Origin: an uncultured Lachnospiraceae bacterium
GTDB taxonomy: Bacteria; Bacillota; Clostridia; Lachnospirales; Lachnospiraceae
DNA: 64,000 nucleotides
Direction: 5' to 3'
Assembly (NCBI GenBank): GCA_900317825.1
Contig: ONIH01000002.1
Coordinates: forward strand, 1 to 64,000
The notes below the pieces were generated by a model that worked only from the letters and a program-made list of their open reading frames with translations, had not been told where the DNA came from and searched no databases. Made by a program: the position numbers and the translations under genes. Shown piece by piece: positions 38,171 to 47,477 of this stretch (its first letter is position 1; each line of letters starts with the position of its first letter).

Positions 38171-38953
38171 ATGAGCGTAGAATTATTAGACAAGACAAGA
38201 AAAATAGGTAAACTCCTGCACAACAACAACCATTCAAAGGTAGTGTTCAATGACATCTGTATGGTGATGACAGATATTCTCGATTCATCATGCATGGTCA
38301 TCAGTAAAAAAGGAAAGGCTCTTGGCATAAGCCTCCATAAGGACGGCCATCATATCTCAGAGCTCCTTACCGATAAGGTCGGCGAGTTCATAGATAAGGA
38401 TTTAAACGAGAGACTCTTGGGAATCCTTTCCACCAGAGAGAATGTAAGCCTCGGGACACTGGGGTTTGAGCAGGATGATATCGCAGAGTACAATGCACTG
38501 GTCACTCCTATAGACATATCAGGAGAGAGACTTGGGACTCTTCTGATCTACAGATACCAGAATCCGTATGACATCGATGACATCATCCTGGCAGAGTATG
38601 GGACTACGGTCGTAGGACTTGAGATGATGCGTTCCGTAAATGAGGAGAGTGCAGAGCAGACCAGAAAGGTATCTGATGTACAGTCAGCCATAAGCACTTT
38701 ATCCTATTCGGAACAGCAGGCTATCATCCACATCTTTGATGAGCTGGACGGCAAGGAGGGAATCCTCGTAGCGTCAAAGATAGCCGACAGGGTAGGCATC
38801 ACCCGAAGCGTCATAGTAAATGCCTTAAGAAAATTCGAATCGGCCGGAGTCATCGAATCCAGGTCGTCGGGCATGAAGGGAACATACATCAAAGTCCTAA
38901 ATGACGCGGTATTCGGAGAGCTCGAAAAACTCAAGGATCACATGAACAGATAA
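38171..38953 (+). CDS. codY: GTP- and branched-chain amino acid-sensing regulator CodY
   Basis: 260 residues from ATG 38171, chosen because the family begins MSVELLDKTRKIGKLL and a CGAGGAAG ribosome binding site lies just upstream; earlier in-frame starts add nonsense. The N-terminal GAF domain (VVFNDICMVMTDIL, then EYNALVTPI and GERLGTLLIYR) senses isoleucine, leucine and valine. The C-terminal winged helix (VASKIADRVGITRSVIVNALRKFESAGVIESRSSGMKG, written here in pieces) binds DNA: the core is GITRSVIVNALRKFESAG. CodY represses starvation genes, often including motility and competence, and here it lies between comM-dprA/topA and the flagellar cluster. Confidence 0.96.
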   Translation: MSVELLDKTRKIGKLLHNNNHSKVVFNDICMVMTDILDSSCMVISKKGKALGISLHKDGHHISELLTDKVGEFIDKDLNERLLGILSTRENVSLGTLGFEQDDIAEYNALVTPIDISGERLGTLLIYRYQNPYDIDDIILAEYGTTVVGLEMMRSVNEESAEQTRKVSDVQSAISTLSYSEQQAIIHIFDELDGKEGILVASKIADRVGITRSVIVNALRKFESAGVIESRSSGMKGTYIKVLNDAVFGELEKLKDHMNR

Positions 38954-38972
38954 CTTCAGACAACTATATGAT

Positions 38973-39005
38973 GTGGCATTTTTTAATAAATGCCACTATT
39001 TTTTT
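38973..39005 (+). terminator. Rho-independent terminator after codY
   Basis: A nine-base stem (GTGGCATTT 38973-38981 with AAATGCCAC 38988-38996), a six-base loop and a T-rich tail (38998-39005). It separates codY from the flagellar operon. Confidence 0.85.
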
Positions 39006-39015
39006 GATAAAACGC

Positions 39016-39044
39016 TTGTATTTTTGCTAAAAGATAAATATAAT
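39016..39044 (+). promoter_or_regulatory. SigA promoter of the flgB operon
   Basis: TTGTAT (39016-39021), a 17-base spacer and TATAAT (39039-39044), about 50 bases before flgB. No sigma-28 pattern is seen here. Confidence 0.7.
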
Positions 39045-39095
39045 ATAAATTGAGTGTAAACTTTTAGTTGAAACCAGTACAGCGGAGGAAACTAT

Positions 39096-39494
39096 ATGCT
39101 GAAATCAGACGCATTCAGTTATGTAAACCTGATGGATAAGGCACTTGACGCCAGCTGGCTCAGGGAAACGGCCATCTCAGATAATATAGCAAACGTCGAC
39201 ACTCCGGGATACAAGCGCAAGGACGTGAAGTTCCAGGATATACTTTTAGATGAGTTAGACAGCACCAGGTACAAGGACTTGGACCAGGCGGTCAAGTCAC
39301 TGAATTATAAAGACGACAGCCTTGACGGAGAGGTCTATCTCGATTACCCGGCATATAACTACAGGCTCGATAAGAATAACGTCGATATCGACCAGGAGAA
39401 CACCGAGTATGCTGGAGAGCAGCTCAGATACCAGGCTATGGCCACGAGCGTTTCGAGTGAATTCTCACGCTTTGATGTAGTTACCAGATCATAA
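39096..39494 (+). CDS. flgB: Flagellar basal-body rod protein FlgB
   Basis: 132 residues. A proximal rod protein exported by the flagellar secretion system, with the typical N-terminal helix: ETAISDNIANVDTPGYKRKDVKFQDIL, in which the SDNIANVDTPGYKR core is the family mark. The C-terminal part ends GEQLRYQAMATSVSSEF, as in FlgB. The ribosome binding site is GCGGAGGA. It is the first gene of the flagellar cluster. Confidence 0.95.
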   Translation: MLKSDAFSYVNLMDKALDASWLRETAISDNIANVDTPGYKRKDVKFQDILLDELDSTRYKDLDQAVKSLNYKDDSLDGEVYLDYPAYNYRLDKNNVDIDQENTEYAGEQLRYQAMATSVSSEFSRFDVVTRS

Positions 39495-39508
39495 GACAGG
39501 AGGGCTTT

Positions 39509-39961
39509 ATGAGTTTATTCCAGTCATTTGACATAGTGGGAAGCGGACTTACAGCACAGCGCTTCCGAATGGACACGATCTCAGAGAACATCGCAAATAT
39601 AAACACCACCCATACAGAGGATGGAAGCGGACCGTACCGCAGGAAGTCGGTCATTTTTGAAGAGAAGAAGCTGAATCCTTCATTTGCCGAGACTTTTGAC
39701 CAGTATAATAACGCCTATAAGGGCAACGGAGTCAGGGTGGCATCTGTTTTCGAGGATACTTCGACAGATTTCAAAATGGTCTATGACCCTTCGAATCCGG
39801 ACGCCGATGATAACGGTTATGTCAGCTACCCGAATGTGGATACAGTCACAGAGATGACGAACCTGATCGATGCTTCACGTGCATACCAGGCGAATGTTAC
39901 CGTATTTAACGGACTTAAGACCACTGCACAGCAGGGTATCTCTATCGGTTCATCATCATAA
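39509..39961 (+). CDS. flgC: Flagellar basal-body rod protein FlgC
   Basis: 150 residues, proximal rod. The N-terminus SLFQSFDIVGSGLTAQRFRMD and SENIANINTTHTEDGSGPYRRK are typical of FlgC, and so is the C-terminal VDTVTEMTNLIDASRAYQANVT. It starts 15 bases after flgB with a CAGGAGGG ribosome binding site. Confidence 0.95.
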   Translation: MSLFQSFDIVGSGLTAQRFRMDTISENIANINTTHTEDGSGPYRRKSVIFEEKKLNPSFAETFDQYNNAYKGNGVRVASVFEDTSTDFKMVYDPSNPDADDNGYVSYPNVDTVTEMTNLIDASRAYQANVTVFNGLKTTAQQGISIGSSS

Positions 39962-39983
39962 AAATTACAGGAGAGCTTTTTAA

Positions 39984-40292
39984 ATGACAGTTACAGGAAT
40001 TGATGCAGCAAACGGTCTCTACAAGGCTGCCCCACAGAGAGGCGGCATAGATCCTAACCAGACCGATGATTTTGGAACGGTCTTTGATGCTGCGAAGAAC
40101 CTCGTGGATGAGACAAATACTTTACAGAACAAGGCAGATGCCGAGCAGGTGAAGTTTGCCTTAGGACTTTCAGACAACACGCATGATATGATGATAGCAG
40201 CCAAGAAGGCGAAGATTGCCCTTCAGTATACGAATGCCATCAGAACGAATGTCATTCAGGCCTATCAGACAATCATGAACATGCAGATCTAA
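39984..40292 (+). CDS. fliE: Flagellar hook-basal body protein FliE
   Basis: 102 residues, the usual size. FliE joins the MS ring to the rod. Seen: DFGTVFDAAKNLVDETNTLQNKADA in the middle and DNTHDMMIAAKKAKIALQY with NVIQAYQTIMNMQI at the end, which is the FliE C-terminal signature. It lies between flgC and fliF as in most flagellated bacteria. Confidence 0.95.
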   Translation: MTVTGIDAANGLYKAAPQRGGIDPNQTDDFGTVFDAAKNLVDETNTLQNKADAEQVKFALGLSDNTHDMMIAAKKAKIALQYTNAIRTNVIQAYQTIMNMQI

Positions 40293-40312
40293 AGCAAGAG
40301 GTACACAGTTAA

Positions 40313-41956
40313 ATGGCTGATCGTATAAAAAATCTACTTAACCGGATAGCAGAGTGGTGGAAGAAATTCACATCGAGACAGAAGGCACTTATCATAAGTG
40401 CTGTTTCTGTTGTCGCCATTGCGCTTATCATATTGGGAGTCGTAGCTACCAGACCTGACAGGATGACACTTGTCACGGCTACAGATGCTACGCAGGCACA
40501 GTCCATAAAGGACCTGTTAGACGGAGAGAGTATCAAGTACACGCAGTCGGAAGACGGCATGACTTTTACCATCGACAAAAAAGACGAGGCGGATGCCACA
40601 GTTCTTTTAGGACAGAACGGTATCTACTCAAACGGATATACAGGCGAGAAAGCGGATGATTCCTATCCGTTCTCAAACGTCGTAGACGGCTCTTTTACAA
40701 CTACAGAGTCTGACAAGCAGAGAAAGAATTCATACTGGCTCCAGAAGCAGATGGAGAAGTATTTAAAGACTCTGTCAAATGTCAAGGACGCTCAGGTGAA
40801 TCTGAATATCCCTGACGATGACGGAACTCTGGCTGCGAAGTCCGAGGAGTCTTCCGCCAGCGTCATGCTCGACCTTTCAGATTCCATGTCTGATGATCAG
40901 GCTGCAGGAGTAGCGAAGTTCGTAGCCACCGGCTTAGGAAATAAGACTACTTCAAATATCACGATCATAGACACCGACGATAACATCCTTTTCTCAGGCG
41001 GAGACGAGACTACATCGGGAGGCATTGCCTCATCGAACCTCTCGGCTCAGCAGAAAAAGGAAAAGTACGTAGAGGATAAGGTAAAGAAGATCCTTTCCCA
41101 GAACACTACAGGAGATGCTGTCTACGACAACGTCCAGGTAGCTGCGAACCTGGATATGGATTTTGACGATTCAGAGATAAAGAACTGGGAATACTCGGTA
41201 GCAGATGGCCAGGATCAGGGATATCTGGACAGCCAGACTACAGAGTCATCATCATCTACCGGCTCTAACGCCGGTGAGCCTGGTACAGGTTCAAACAACG
41301 ATGTAAACGGTTATGTGACGACGAACGGGGCTAATACGAGCAGCGAGTCGAACAAGACCACGAGCAAATACCTGCCGAATGAGAAATACACCCATACAAA
41401 GCAGGCTGCCGGAAAAGTCAATAACTCAGATTCGTCTATCACCATCACAGCTTATAACGACGTGATCTACGATGAGGACCAGATGAAGGCTTCGGGACAG
41501 CTCGGAAAACAGACTTTCGAGCAGTTCGTGGCTGCTAACAGCGGAATGACGGCTACCAGAGTAAATAACACCCTGATACAGGCTGTATCAAACGCTACAG
41601 GCATCCCTACATCAAATATCACGATAAACGCATACGATGTTCCGCAGTTCCACTATTCTACAGGCGGACGTACCTGGGTTGACTGGCTCGAGATCATCCT
41701 CGCTGTACTGATCTTTGCTCTTCTCGGATTTGTCGCTTTCAGAAGCCTCAGAGGAAAGAAGGAAGAGGAGGAAGCAGAGGAGGTATCTGTGGATACACTC
41801 TTGAAACAGCAGCAGGAAGACGAGCAGCTTGAAGACATCGGATACAATGAAAAGTCCGAAGCCAGACAGCTCATTGAGAAATTTGTTGACGAAAAACCGG
41901 AGGCAGCAGCTAATCTGCTCCGCAACTGGTTAAACGAAGACTGGGGTGAGTCATAA
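40313..41956 (+). CDS. fliF: Flagellar MS-ring protein FliF
   Basis: 547 residues. It forms the MS ring in the cytoplasmic membrane, with one membrane helix near each end (about 24-44 and 457-478). The periplasmic part shows the ring-building motifs (DAQVNLNIPDDDG, and a second around VQVAANLDMDFDD). A Ser/Gly/Asn-rich loop (about 305-360) is longer than in many relatives. The cytoplasmic tail ends RNWLNEDWGE, the FliG-binding end. Its stop overlaps the fliG start (TAATGG). Confidence 0.96.
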   Translation: MADRIKNLLNRIAEWWKKFTSRQKALIISAVSVVAIALIILGVVATRPDRMTLVTATDATQAQSIKDLLDGESIKYTQSEDGMTFTIDKKDEADATVLLGQNGIYSNGYTGEKADDSYPFSNVVDGSFTTTESDKQRKNSYWLQKQMEKYLKTLSNVKDAQVNLNIPDDDGTLAAKSEESSASVMLDLSDSMSDDQAAGVAKFVATGLGNKTTSNITIIDTDDNILFSGGDETTSGGIASSNLSAQQKKEKYVEDKVKKILSQNTTGDAVYDNVQVAANLDMDFDDSEIKNWEYSVADGQDQGYLDSQTTESSSSTGSNAGEPGTGSNNDVNGYVTTNGANTSSESNKTTSKYLPNEKYTHTKQAAGKVNNSDSSITITAYNDVIYDEDQMKASGQLGKQTFEQFVAANSGMTATRVNNTLIQAVSNATGIPTSNITINAYDVPQFHYSTGGRTWVDWLEIILAVLIFALLGFVAFRSLRGKKEEEEAEEVSVDTLLKQQQEDEQLEDIGYNEKSEARQLIEKFVDEKPEAAANLLRNWLNEDWGES

Positions 41957-43047
41957 TGGCTGAGACTACGGCACAGACACCAAATACAGCAGCAGCTAAT
42001 CCTCCGGCGAATACCTCTGGCGGTGCTCCGGCAGAGAGTGCTTCGACCGAAGGACTTTCCGGAGTACAGAAGGCAGCTATCCTTCTGATCACTTTAGGAC
42101 CGGAGAGATCAGCTGAGATATTCAAACACTTAAAAGAAGATGAGATAGAAGAACTGACACTTGAGATCGCGAATACCAGAAGCGTTTCGCCTCAGGTGAA
42201 GGATGCGGTTATAAACGAGTTCTACCAGATCTGCCTGGCACAGCAGTACATCGCAGAAGGCGGTATCGGATACGCGAAGGAGCTTCTCGAGACAGCTCTT
42301 GGAAGCGACAAGGCTCAGGAAGTCATCAACAAACTCACGGCTTCTCTTCAGGTACGTCCTTTCGAGTTTATCAGGAAGACAGAGCCTCAGCAGGTCTTAA
42401 ACTTCATCCAGGACGAGCATCCACAGACTATCGCGATGATCCTGTCATACCTTCCGCCTACACAGGCTTCGATGATCCTTGGAGCTTTATCTCCGGAAAA
42501 GCAGGCAGATGTAGCAAAGCGTATAGCACTTATGGATCGTACTTCTCCAGAAGTCATAAAGGAAGTTGAGAGAGTGCTTGAAAGAAAGCTGTCATCCCTT
42601 ATCAATCAGGACTATACATCGGCAGGCGGCGTAGATGCTACAGTCGCTATTCTGAATGCCGTAGACCGTGGGACAGAAAAGCGTATCATGGAGGCTCTCG
42701 AGATCGAGGAGCCGGAGCTTGCGGAGGAGATCAGAAAGAAGATGTTCGTGTTCGAGGATATCCTTCTTCTCGACGACCGTTCTATCCAGCGCGTGCTGCG
42801 TGAAGTCGATAACGGAGATCTCGCTACAGCCCTCAAGGGTGCGAACGAGGATGTTCAGAATGCCATCTACAAGAATATGTCTTCACGTCTGGCTGCCATG
42901 ATAAAGGAAGATCTCGAGTTCATGGGACCTGTACGTATGAAGGATGTAGAGGAAGCTCAGCAGAAGATCGTCGGTATCATCAGAAGACTCGAAGACGCCG
43001 GTGAGATCATTATCTCAAGAGGCGGAGGTGACGATCTAGTTGTATAG
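41956..43047 (+). CDS. fliG: Flagellar motor switch protein FliG
   Basis: 363 residues. It is the rotor part that touches the stator and sets rotation direction. After an Ala/Pro-rich lead of about 30 residues come GVQKAAILLITLGPERSAEIFKHL, the EEHPQT-like DEHPQTIAMILSYL block (the EHPQR-type surface), and the C-terminal charged helix region (IQRVLREVDNGDLATALKG). The gene overlaps fliH by eight bases. Confidence 0.96.
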   Translation: MAETTAQTPNTAAANPPANTSGGAPAESASTEGLSGVQKAAILLITLGPERSAEIFKHLKEDEIEELTLEIANTRSVSPQVKDAVINEFYQICLAQQYIAEGGIGYAKELLETALGSDKAQEVINKLTASLQVRPFEFIRKTEPQQVLNFIQDEHPQTIAMILSYLPPTQASMILGALSPEKQADVAKRIALMDRTSPEVIKEVERVLERKLSSLINQDYTSAGGVDATVAILNAVDRGTEKRIMEALEIEEPELAEEIRKKMFVFEDILLLDDRSIQRVLREVDNGDLATALKGANEDVQNAIYKNMSSRLAAMIKEDLEFMGPVRMKDVEEAQQKIVGIIRRLEDAGEIIISRGGGDDLVV

Positions 43048-43951
43048 CATCTATCATGGGAGCACGGTAAGTGACGAGAAAGTAGTAATAAACTCAAATG
43101 ACCGTGCTCTGGAAAAAATCAGAGCCTGGCAGAAACAGGCTGAAGACGAGAGGCTGAGGCAAAAGAAGTCTGCTGCTGATGAGTACTTGGATACTCTTCC
43201 AAAGGACGAAAGCGGTAAGCCTGTCCTTGAAAAAAATGAAGATGGCTCTTATAAAATCCCGGACTGGGACGATGGCGAGCCGCTTTTTTCAGTAGATGAA
43301 AATGGTGAGCCGTTTTTCGAAGAGCTGAGAGAAGAAGAGGAAGCTGAAGAGGAGGCTCCGCTTCAGACCGAAGAGGAAAAGAAGCGTATCCTGGACGCCG
43401 CAAATGAAGAAGCCCAGTCCATAATGGATAAGGCGAAGGAAGAGGCAGATGCGCTTTTCCTGCATACAAGGGATGAAGCGGTCCAGCAGGGCTATACAGA
43501 CGGCCTGAACAAAGCCAGGGAAGAGAACGAACAGAAGCAGAAATCCCTGGATGCGCAGGCAGATGCTTTAGAAAAAAATTACCGGCAGAAAGAGGCTTCT
43601 CTTGAGAAAGAAGTCTTAGACGCTGTACTCTCTGTAGTCCAGAAGGCATTTTCCATCGAGTATGGAGATGATGAGGATTTATTGTTAAAGCTCGTTGATG
43701 ACTGCATTAACCATGCTGATTCGGTAAAAGAGCTTCTTATCAGGGTAAATGAAAAAAACTACACGCTCCTTACTTCAAAGCGCGATGAGATAATCGATAA
43801 GGTAGGGGAAGGTGTGAGTGTCGAGTTTGCGAAGGACCCGCTTTTATCTGACGGTCAGTGCATGATCGAGACTGACGGCGGAGTATATGATGTATCGATT
43901 GACACAGAGCTTAAGAATCTGATCAAACGGATCAGGTTGCTGACACTCTGA
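43040..43951 (+). CDS. fliH: Flagellar assembly protein FliH
   Basis: 303 residues. It is the negative regulator and stalk of the FliI export ATPase. It is recognised by position and by the long acidic and glutamine-rich coiled coil (about 110-200), then the conserved C-terminal part (LEKEVLDAVLSVVQKAF, and later GQCMIETDGGVYDVSIDTEL). The first 110 residues are very acidic and lower in conservation. The start overlaps fliG; the ATPase gene follows. Confidence 0.88.
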   Translation: MYSIYHGSTVSDEKVVINSNDRALEKIRAWQKQAEDERLRQKKSAADEYLDTLPKDESGKPVLEKNEDGSYKIPDWDDGEPLFSVDENGEPFFEELREEEEAEEEAPLQTEEEKKRILDAANEEAQSIMDKAKEEADALFLHTRDEAVQQGYTDGLNKAREENEQKQKSLDAQADALEKNYRQKEASLEKEVLDAVLSVVQKAFSIEYGDDEDLLLKLVDDCINHADSVKELLIRVNEKNYTLLTSKRDEIIDKVGEGVSVEFAKDPLLSDGQCMIETDGGVYDVSIDTELKNLIKRIRLLTL

Positions 43952-43973
43952 TTTTTTAAATAAAGGTGATCTG

Positions 43974-45314
43974 ATGGATCTGTCCAGAATGGAAGAGGCT
44001 CTCGAAGAGCCTTTATACGACCAGCTTGGGAGAGTTTCAAAGGTCGTAGGTCTTACAATAGAATCGATCGGACCGGAAGCTAAGCTCAACGACCTGTGCA
44101 TGATCCAGACGGCTTTCGGAACGCGGGTAATGGCAGAGGTCGTAGGCTTTAACGACAAGAGGCTTATACTGATGCCTTACGAAGCTACAGAGGGAATAGC
44201 TGTAGGCTCAGTAGTGACTAACACTGGAAAGCCGCTATCCATACCGGTAGGTGACGGTCTTTTAGGACATACAGTCGACGGTATCGGAAGGATAGATGAC
44301 CTGCAGGAGGGGGAAGAGGCTCCACATTTTTCAGAGGAGTATCCGTGTGAAGCTGATCCGCCAGATCCGATGAGCAGGGTCATCATAAAGGACGTGCTCC
44401 CGCTCGGCGTAAAAGCCGTAGACGGGCTTATCACCGTGGGAAAGGGACAGCGTATCGGTATTTTTGCCGGTTCAGGTGTAGGAAAATCCACCCTTATGGG
44501 TATGTTTGCGAGAAACACAACGGCAGAGATAAATGTCATAGCTCTAATCGGAGAACGTGGCCGTGAGGTCCGCGAGTTCGTAGAGCACGACCTGGGGCCG
44601 GAAGGCATGAAGCGTTCTGTGGTAGTTGTAGCTACTTCAGATAAGCCTGCTCTTATAAGACAGAAGGCGGCAAAGACGGCGACAGCCATAGCTGAGTACT
44701 TCAGAGATCAGGGCAAGGATGTCCTCCTGATGATGGATTCGCTTACACGATTCTGTATGGCTCAGCGTGAGATAGGCTTAGCTTCCGGAGAGCCTCCTGT
44801 TACGAGAGGCTACCCGCCCTCTATCTATTCACAGCTTCCGAGGCTTTTGGAGAGAGCCGGGAACTCTGACAGAGGTTCCATCACAGGGCTCTACACTGTG
44901 CTCGTCGATGGAGATGATTTTAACGAGCCTATCACTGATACGGCCCGAAGTATTCTCGACGGACATATAGTATTAAACCGTAAGCTGGCGCAGAAGAACC
45001 ATTATCCGGCTATCGATGTCTTAGCATCCATTTCCAGGGTCATGAGTGCGGTAGCAGAGAAGAACCACAAAAAAGCTGCCGGCCAGCTTAAGAATGTCAT
45101 GGCTACATACTCTGAAGCAGAAGACCTTATAAATATCGGTGCATACAAGAACGGCTCGAATCCTGAGATAGACTTCGCCATTAAAAAAATGCCCGAAGTC
45201 AACAAATTCCTGCTCCAGCAGACCGATGAGAAGTTCGATTTTGACGAGGAGATCCAGATGCTTCTGGATATCTTCCCACAGGAAGCCGAAAAACCACAGG
45301 AAGAAGCATCATAA
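43974..45314 (+). CDS. fliI: Flagellum-specific export ATPase FliI
   Basis: 446 residues. An F1-beta-like ATPase that powers or starts export through the FlhA/FlhB gate. It has Walker A FAGSGVGKSTLMG (near residue 165), ALIGERGREVREFVEHDLG, the Walker B strand VLLMMDSLTRFCMAQRE, SGEPPVTRGYPPSIYSQLPRLLERAG, and the usual C-terminal helical part. A weak ribosome binding site (AAAGGTGA) precedes the ATG. Confidence 0.97.
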   Translation: MDLSRMEEALEEPLYDQLGRVSKVVGLTIESIGPEAKLNDLCMIQTAFGTRVMAEVVGFNDKRLILMPYEATEGIAVGSVVTNTGKPLSIPVGDGLLGHTVDGIGRIDDLQEGEEAPHFSEEYPCEADPPDPMSRVIIKDVLPLGVKAVDGLITVGKGQRIGIFAGSGVGKSTLMGMFARNTTAEINVIALIGERGREVREFVEHDLGPEGMKRSVVVVATSDKPALIRQKAAKTATAIAEYFRDQGKDVLLMMDSLTRFCMAQREIGLASGEPPVTRGYPPSIYSQLPRLLERAGNSDRGSITGLYTVLVDGDDFNEPITDTARSILDGHIVLNRKLAQKNHYPAIDVLASISRVMSAVAEKNHKKAAGQLKNVMATYSEAEDLINIGAYKNGSNPEIDFAIKKMPEVNKFLLQQTDEKFDFDEEIQMLLDIFPQEAEKPQEEAS

Positions 45315-45317
45315 CGC

Positions 45318-45773
45318 ATGGCAAAATTCGTTTACCGTCTTCAGAACGTCCTGAACTTAAAGCAGATGCTCGAGAATCAGGAAAAAGCTGAATTTGCGCT
45401 TGCGGCAGCAAGGGAATCAGAGGAGCGTGACAAGCTGACACAGCTTCTGGTCAGGCGTGCTGATTACCAGAAAAAACTTGCAGACGCAGTCGACAGTGAT
45501 AAGATAGATAAAAAAGAGATCATTTTTTTAAGGAATGCAGACACGACTATGAAGTCGCTGATCCGTGACCAGATGTTTGCAGTAAAGAAGGCTCAGAACG
45601 CGCTTGAACTCGAACGCCAGAAGCTCGATGAGGCAAGAAAAGAGAGAAAGACTCACGAACGCCTAAAGGAGAAGGCTTTTGACGATTTCAGGATGGAGCT
45701 TAACGCCGAGGACAACAAGGCAAATGACGAGCTGACGAGCTATACTTATGGTTCCGCAAAGAAAGTAAATTAG
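45318..45773 (+). CDS. fliJ: Flagellar export chaperone FliJ
   Basis: 151 residues, nearly all coiled coil. It starts AKFVYRLQNVLNLKQMLENQEK, a FliJ beginning, and is rich in Lys, Glu and Gln. FliJ stirs or escorts chaperones to the export gate and binds FliI. It starts three bases after the fliI stop. Confidence 0.9.
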   Translation: MAKFVYRLQNVLNLKQMLENQEKAEFALAAARESEERDKLTQLLVRRADYQKKLADAVDSDKIDKKEIIFLRNADTTMKSLIRDQMFAVKKAQNALELERQKLDEARKERKTHERLKEKAFDDFRMELNAEDNKANDELTSYTYGSAKKVN

Positions 45774-45789
45774 TTTACAGGAGACTGAT

Positions 45790-46650
45790 ATGGCAGACTC
45801 TACAGCAGTACAGACCGGCCGTGAAACACGCCCGGATACAAAGAAAAAAGGCAAAAAGAAGAAAAAAGGCTCAGATGACGATGACTCGAAGGGCTCTGGC
45901 GTCGTAGTATTCTTAGCAGGACTTATCATCCTTCTGGTCTGGCTCGGGATCATAGCGCTTCTCATCCACATGGATGTAGGCGGCATTGGTACGATGGTCT
46001 CACCGTATCTGAAGAATGTCCCTGTCGTAAAGAATATCCTTCCTGAATCTGCCGTCGAGGAAGAAAAAAAGGACGATCCGTATGCCTTTTCTTCTATGCA
46101 GGAGGCTGTAGCCCGGGTAAAGCAGCTCGAAAAACAGGTCGCAAAGCAGAAAAAAGAGCTCAAGGCAGCCGAGAATGATACTGCAGATCTGGCACAGCTT
46201 AAGAAGCAGCTGAAGAAATACCAGAATAACGAGAAGAAGTTCGAAAAGGAGAAGTCTGACTTCTACGAGCAGGTAGTCTATGCTGACAATGCCCCGGATA
46301 TAGAGAACTACAAGACATACTACGAAGAGATAGAGCCGGAGACCGCTGAGAAGCTCTATAAGCAGGTGCTCAGTGACCTCCAGACTGATTCAAAGCTTGA
46401 AGACTACGCAGCTGCTTACTCTTCGATGAAGCCGAAGGAAGCAGCCGGCATCTTCGACCAGATGACGAATAACCTAAAGCTCGTTGGAAAAATCCTCTGG
46501 ACCATGAAAAAAGACGCCAGGGGTGCTATCCTGGGGCAGATGGATCCTGACACCGCAGCCGCAGTCACGAAGCTGATGGAGCCGAATTCCTTGACCCCGA
46601 ATAACTCCGGCTCGACAGTCGCCGCCCCGAGCACATCATCCGGGAACTGA
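45790..46650 (+). CDS. MotE/YlxF-like flagellar protein with MgtE-N domain
   Basis: 286 residues. A Lys-rich cytoplasmic lead (about 1-38), one membrane helix (about 39-62), a coiled coil (about 95-160), and a C-terminal MgtE-N-like part (YYEEIEPETAEKLYKQVL and SSMKPKEAAGIFDQMTNNL, then DARGAILGQMDPDTAAAVTKLM). This build and the place after fliJ fit MotE, which chaperones MotC in Gram-negatives, or the equivalent YlxF of Bacillus. The exact role in this group is unproven. Confidence 0.8.
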   Translation: MADSTAVQTGRETRPDTKKKGKKKKKGSDDDDSKGSGVVVFLAGLIILLVWLGIIALLIHMDVGGIGTMVSPYLKNVPVVKNILPESAVEEEKKDDPYAFSSMQEAVARVKQLEKQVAKQKKELKAAENDTADLAQLKKQLKKYQNNEKKFEKEKSDFYEQVVYADNAPDIENYKTYYEEIEPETAEKLYKQVLSDLQTDSKLEDYAAAYSSMKPKEAAGIFDQMTNNLKLVGKILWTMKKDARGAILGQMDPDTAAAVTKLMEPNSLTPNNSGSTVAAPSTSSGN

Positions 46651-46673
46651 TATAGAAAGGTATTGGTACTGAT

Positions 46674-47447
46674 TTGTCAGAATACGAACCGCCTTTTACG
46701 ATAACGAACAGAATGCTCACCCTTGTCTCCTCTATTTCAGAGAAGATAGGGGAGTTGAGTGTTTCTGCGCAGATGGATGCCCATCCGCATCTCAGGAGAA
46801 ATAACAAGATCCGTTCTGTTCATTCTTCCCTTGCGATAGAGGCTAATTCCCTGACTCTTGGCCAGGTACAGGATGTGATAGATGGGAAGACAGTTCTTGG
46901 AAACCGCCGTGAGATCCAGGAAGTAAAAAACGCCTATGACGCCTATGATCATCTCGAGGATATAGATCCTTTCAGCATAGAAGACCTGAAAAAATACCAT
47001 GGTATTATGACAAAGTATCTGGTCGATGAATCCGGCGAATTCAGACACGGAGAAGAGTGTGTATTTGACGGCGATGAGTGTATTTTCATGGCACCTCCTG
47101 CGAGGCTTGTACCGTCACTGATGTCGGACCTTTTTGCGTGGATGGATCAGAAGAGAGATGAGATCCATCCACTGATCATGTCCAGTGTTTTTCACTATGA
47201 GTTTGTTTTTATCCATCCGTTCTCAGATGGAAATGGCAGGATGGCGCGCCTTTGGCACACAGCACTTCTGATGCAGTGGAAGAGCATCTTTGAATTCATC
47301 CCAATAGAGAGCCAGATAGAAAAATTCCAGGATGACTATTACGCAGCCATTTCACACTGCCATAAAGCAGGCAGCTCAGATTTTTTCATCGAGTTTATGC
47401 TTGAAAAAATAGACGAGGTGCTGGGAGAAATAGCGAGTCAGACATAG
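46674..47447 (+). CDS. Fic family protein (AMP-transferase fold)
   Basis: 257 residues from a TTG start, chosen because the family commonly opens YEPPFTITNRMLTLV. The active-site loop is HPFSDGNGRMARLW (near residue 182), the standard HPF-D/E-GNGR-xxR, so it should be able to transfer AMP or a related group to a protein target. SSLAIEAN (near residue 52) sits where the inhibitory S/T-xxx-E-G/N helix is found, which would make it self-inhibited by its N-terminal helix. It interrupts the flagellar order between the MotE-like gene and a giant glycosyltransferase. The ribosome binding site is weak (AAAGG 14 bases upstream). Confidence 0.88.
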   Translation: MSEYEPPFTITNRMLTLVSSISEKIGELSVSAQMDAHPHLRRNNKIRSVHSSLAIEANSLTLGQVQDVIDGKTVLGNRREIQEVKNAYDAYDHLEDIDPFSIEDLKKYHGIMTKYLVDESGEFRHGEECVFDGDECIFMAPPARLVPSLMSDLFAWMDQKRDEIHPLIMSSVFHYEFVFIHPFSDGNGRMARLWHTALLMQWKSIFEFIPIESQIEKFQDDYYAAISHCHKAGSSDFFIEFMLEKIDEVLGEIASQT

Positions 47448-47477
47448 ATTTAAATCAACTAATTTAAAGGCCAAAAA

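Noticed and set aside
41220..41390. Ser/Gly/Asn-rich stretch of fliF as an inserted repeat
   Set aside because: It is a variable periplasmic loop, common in FliF, without a repeating unit.
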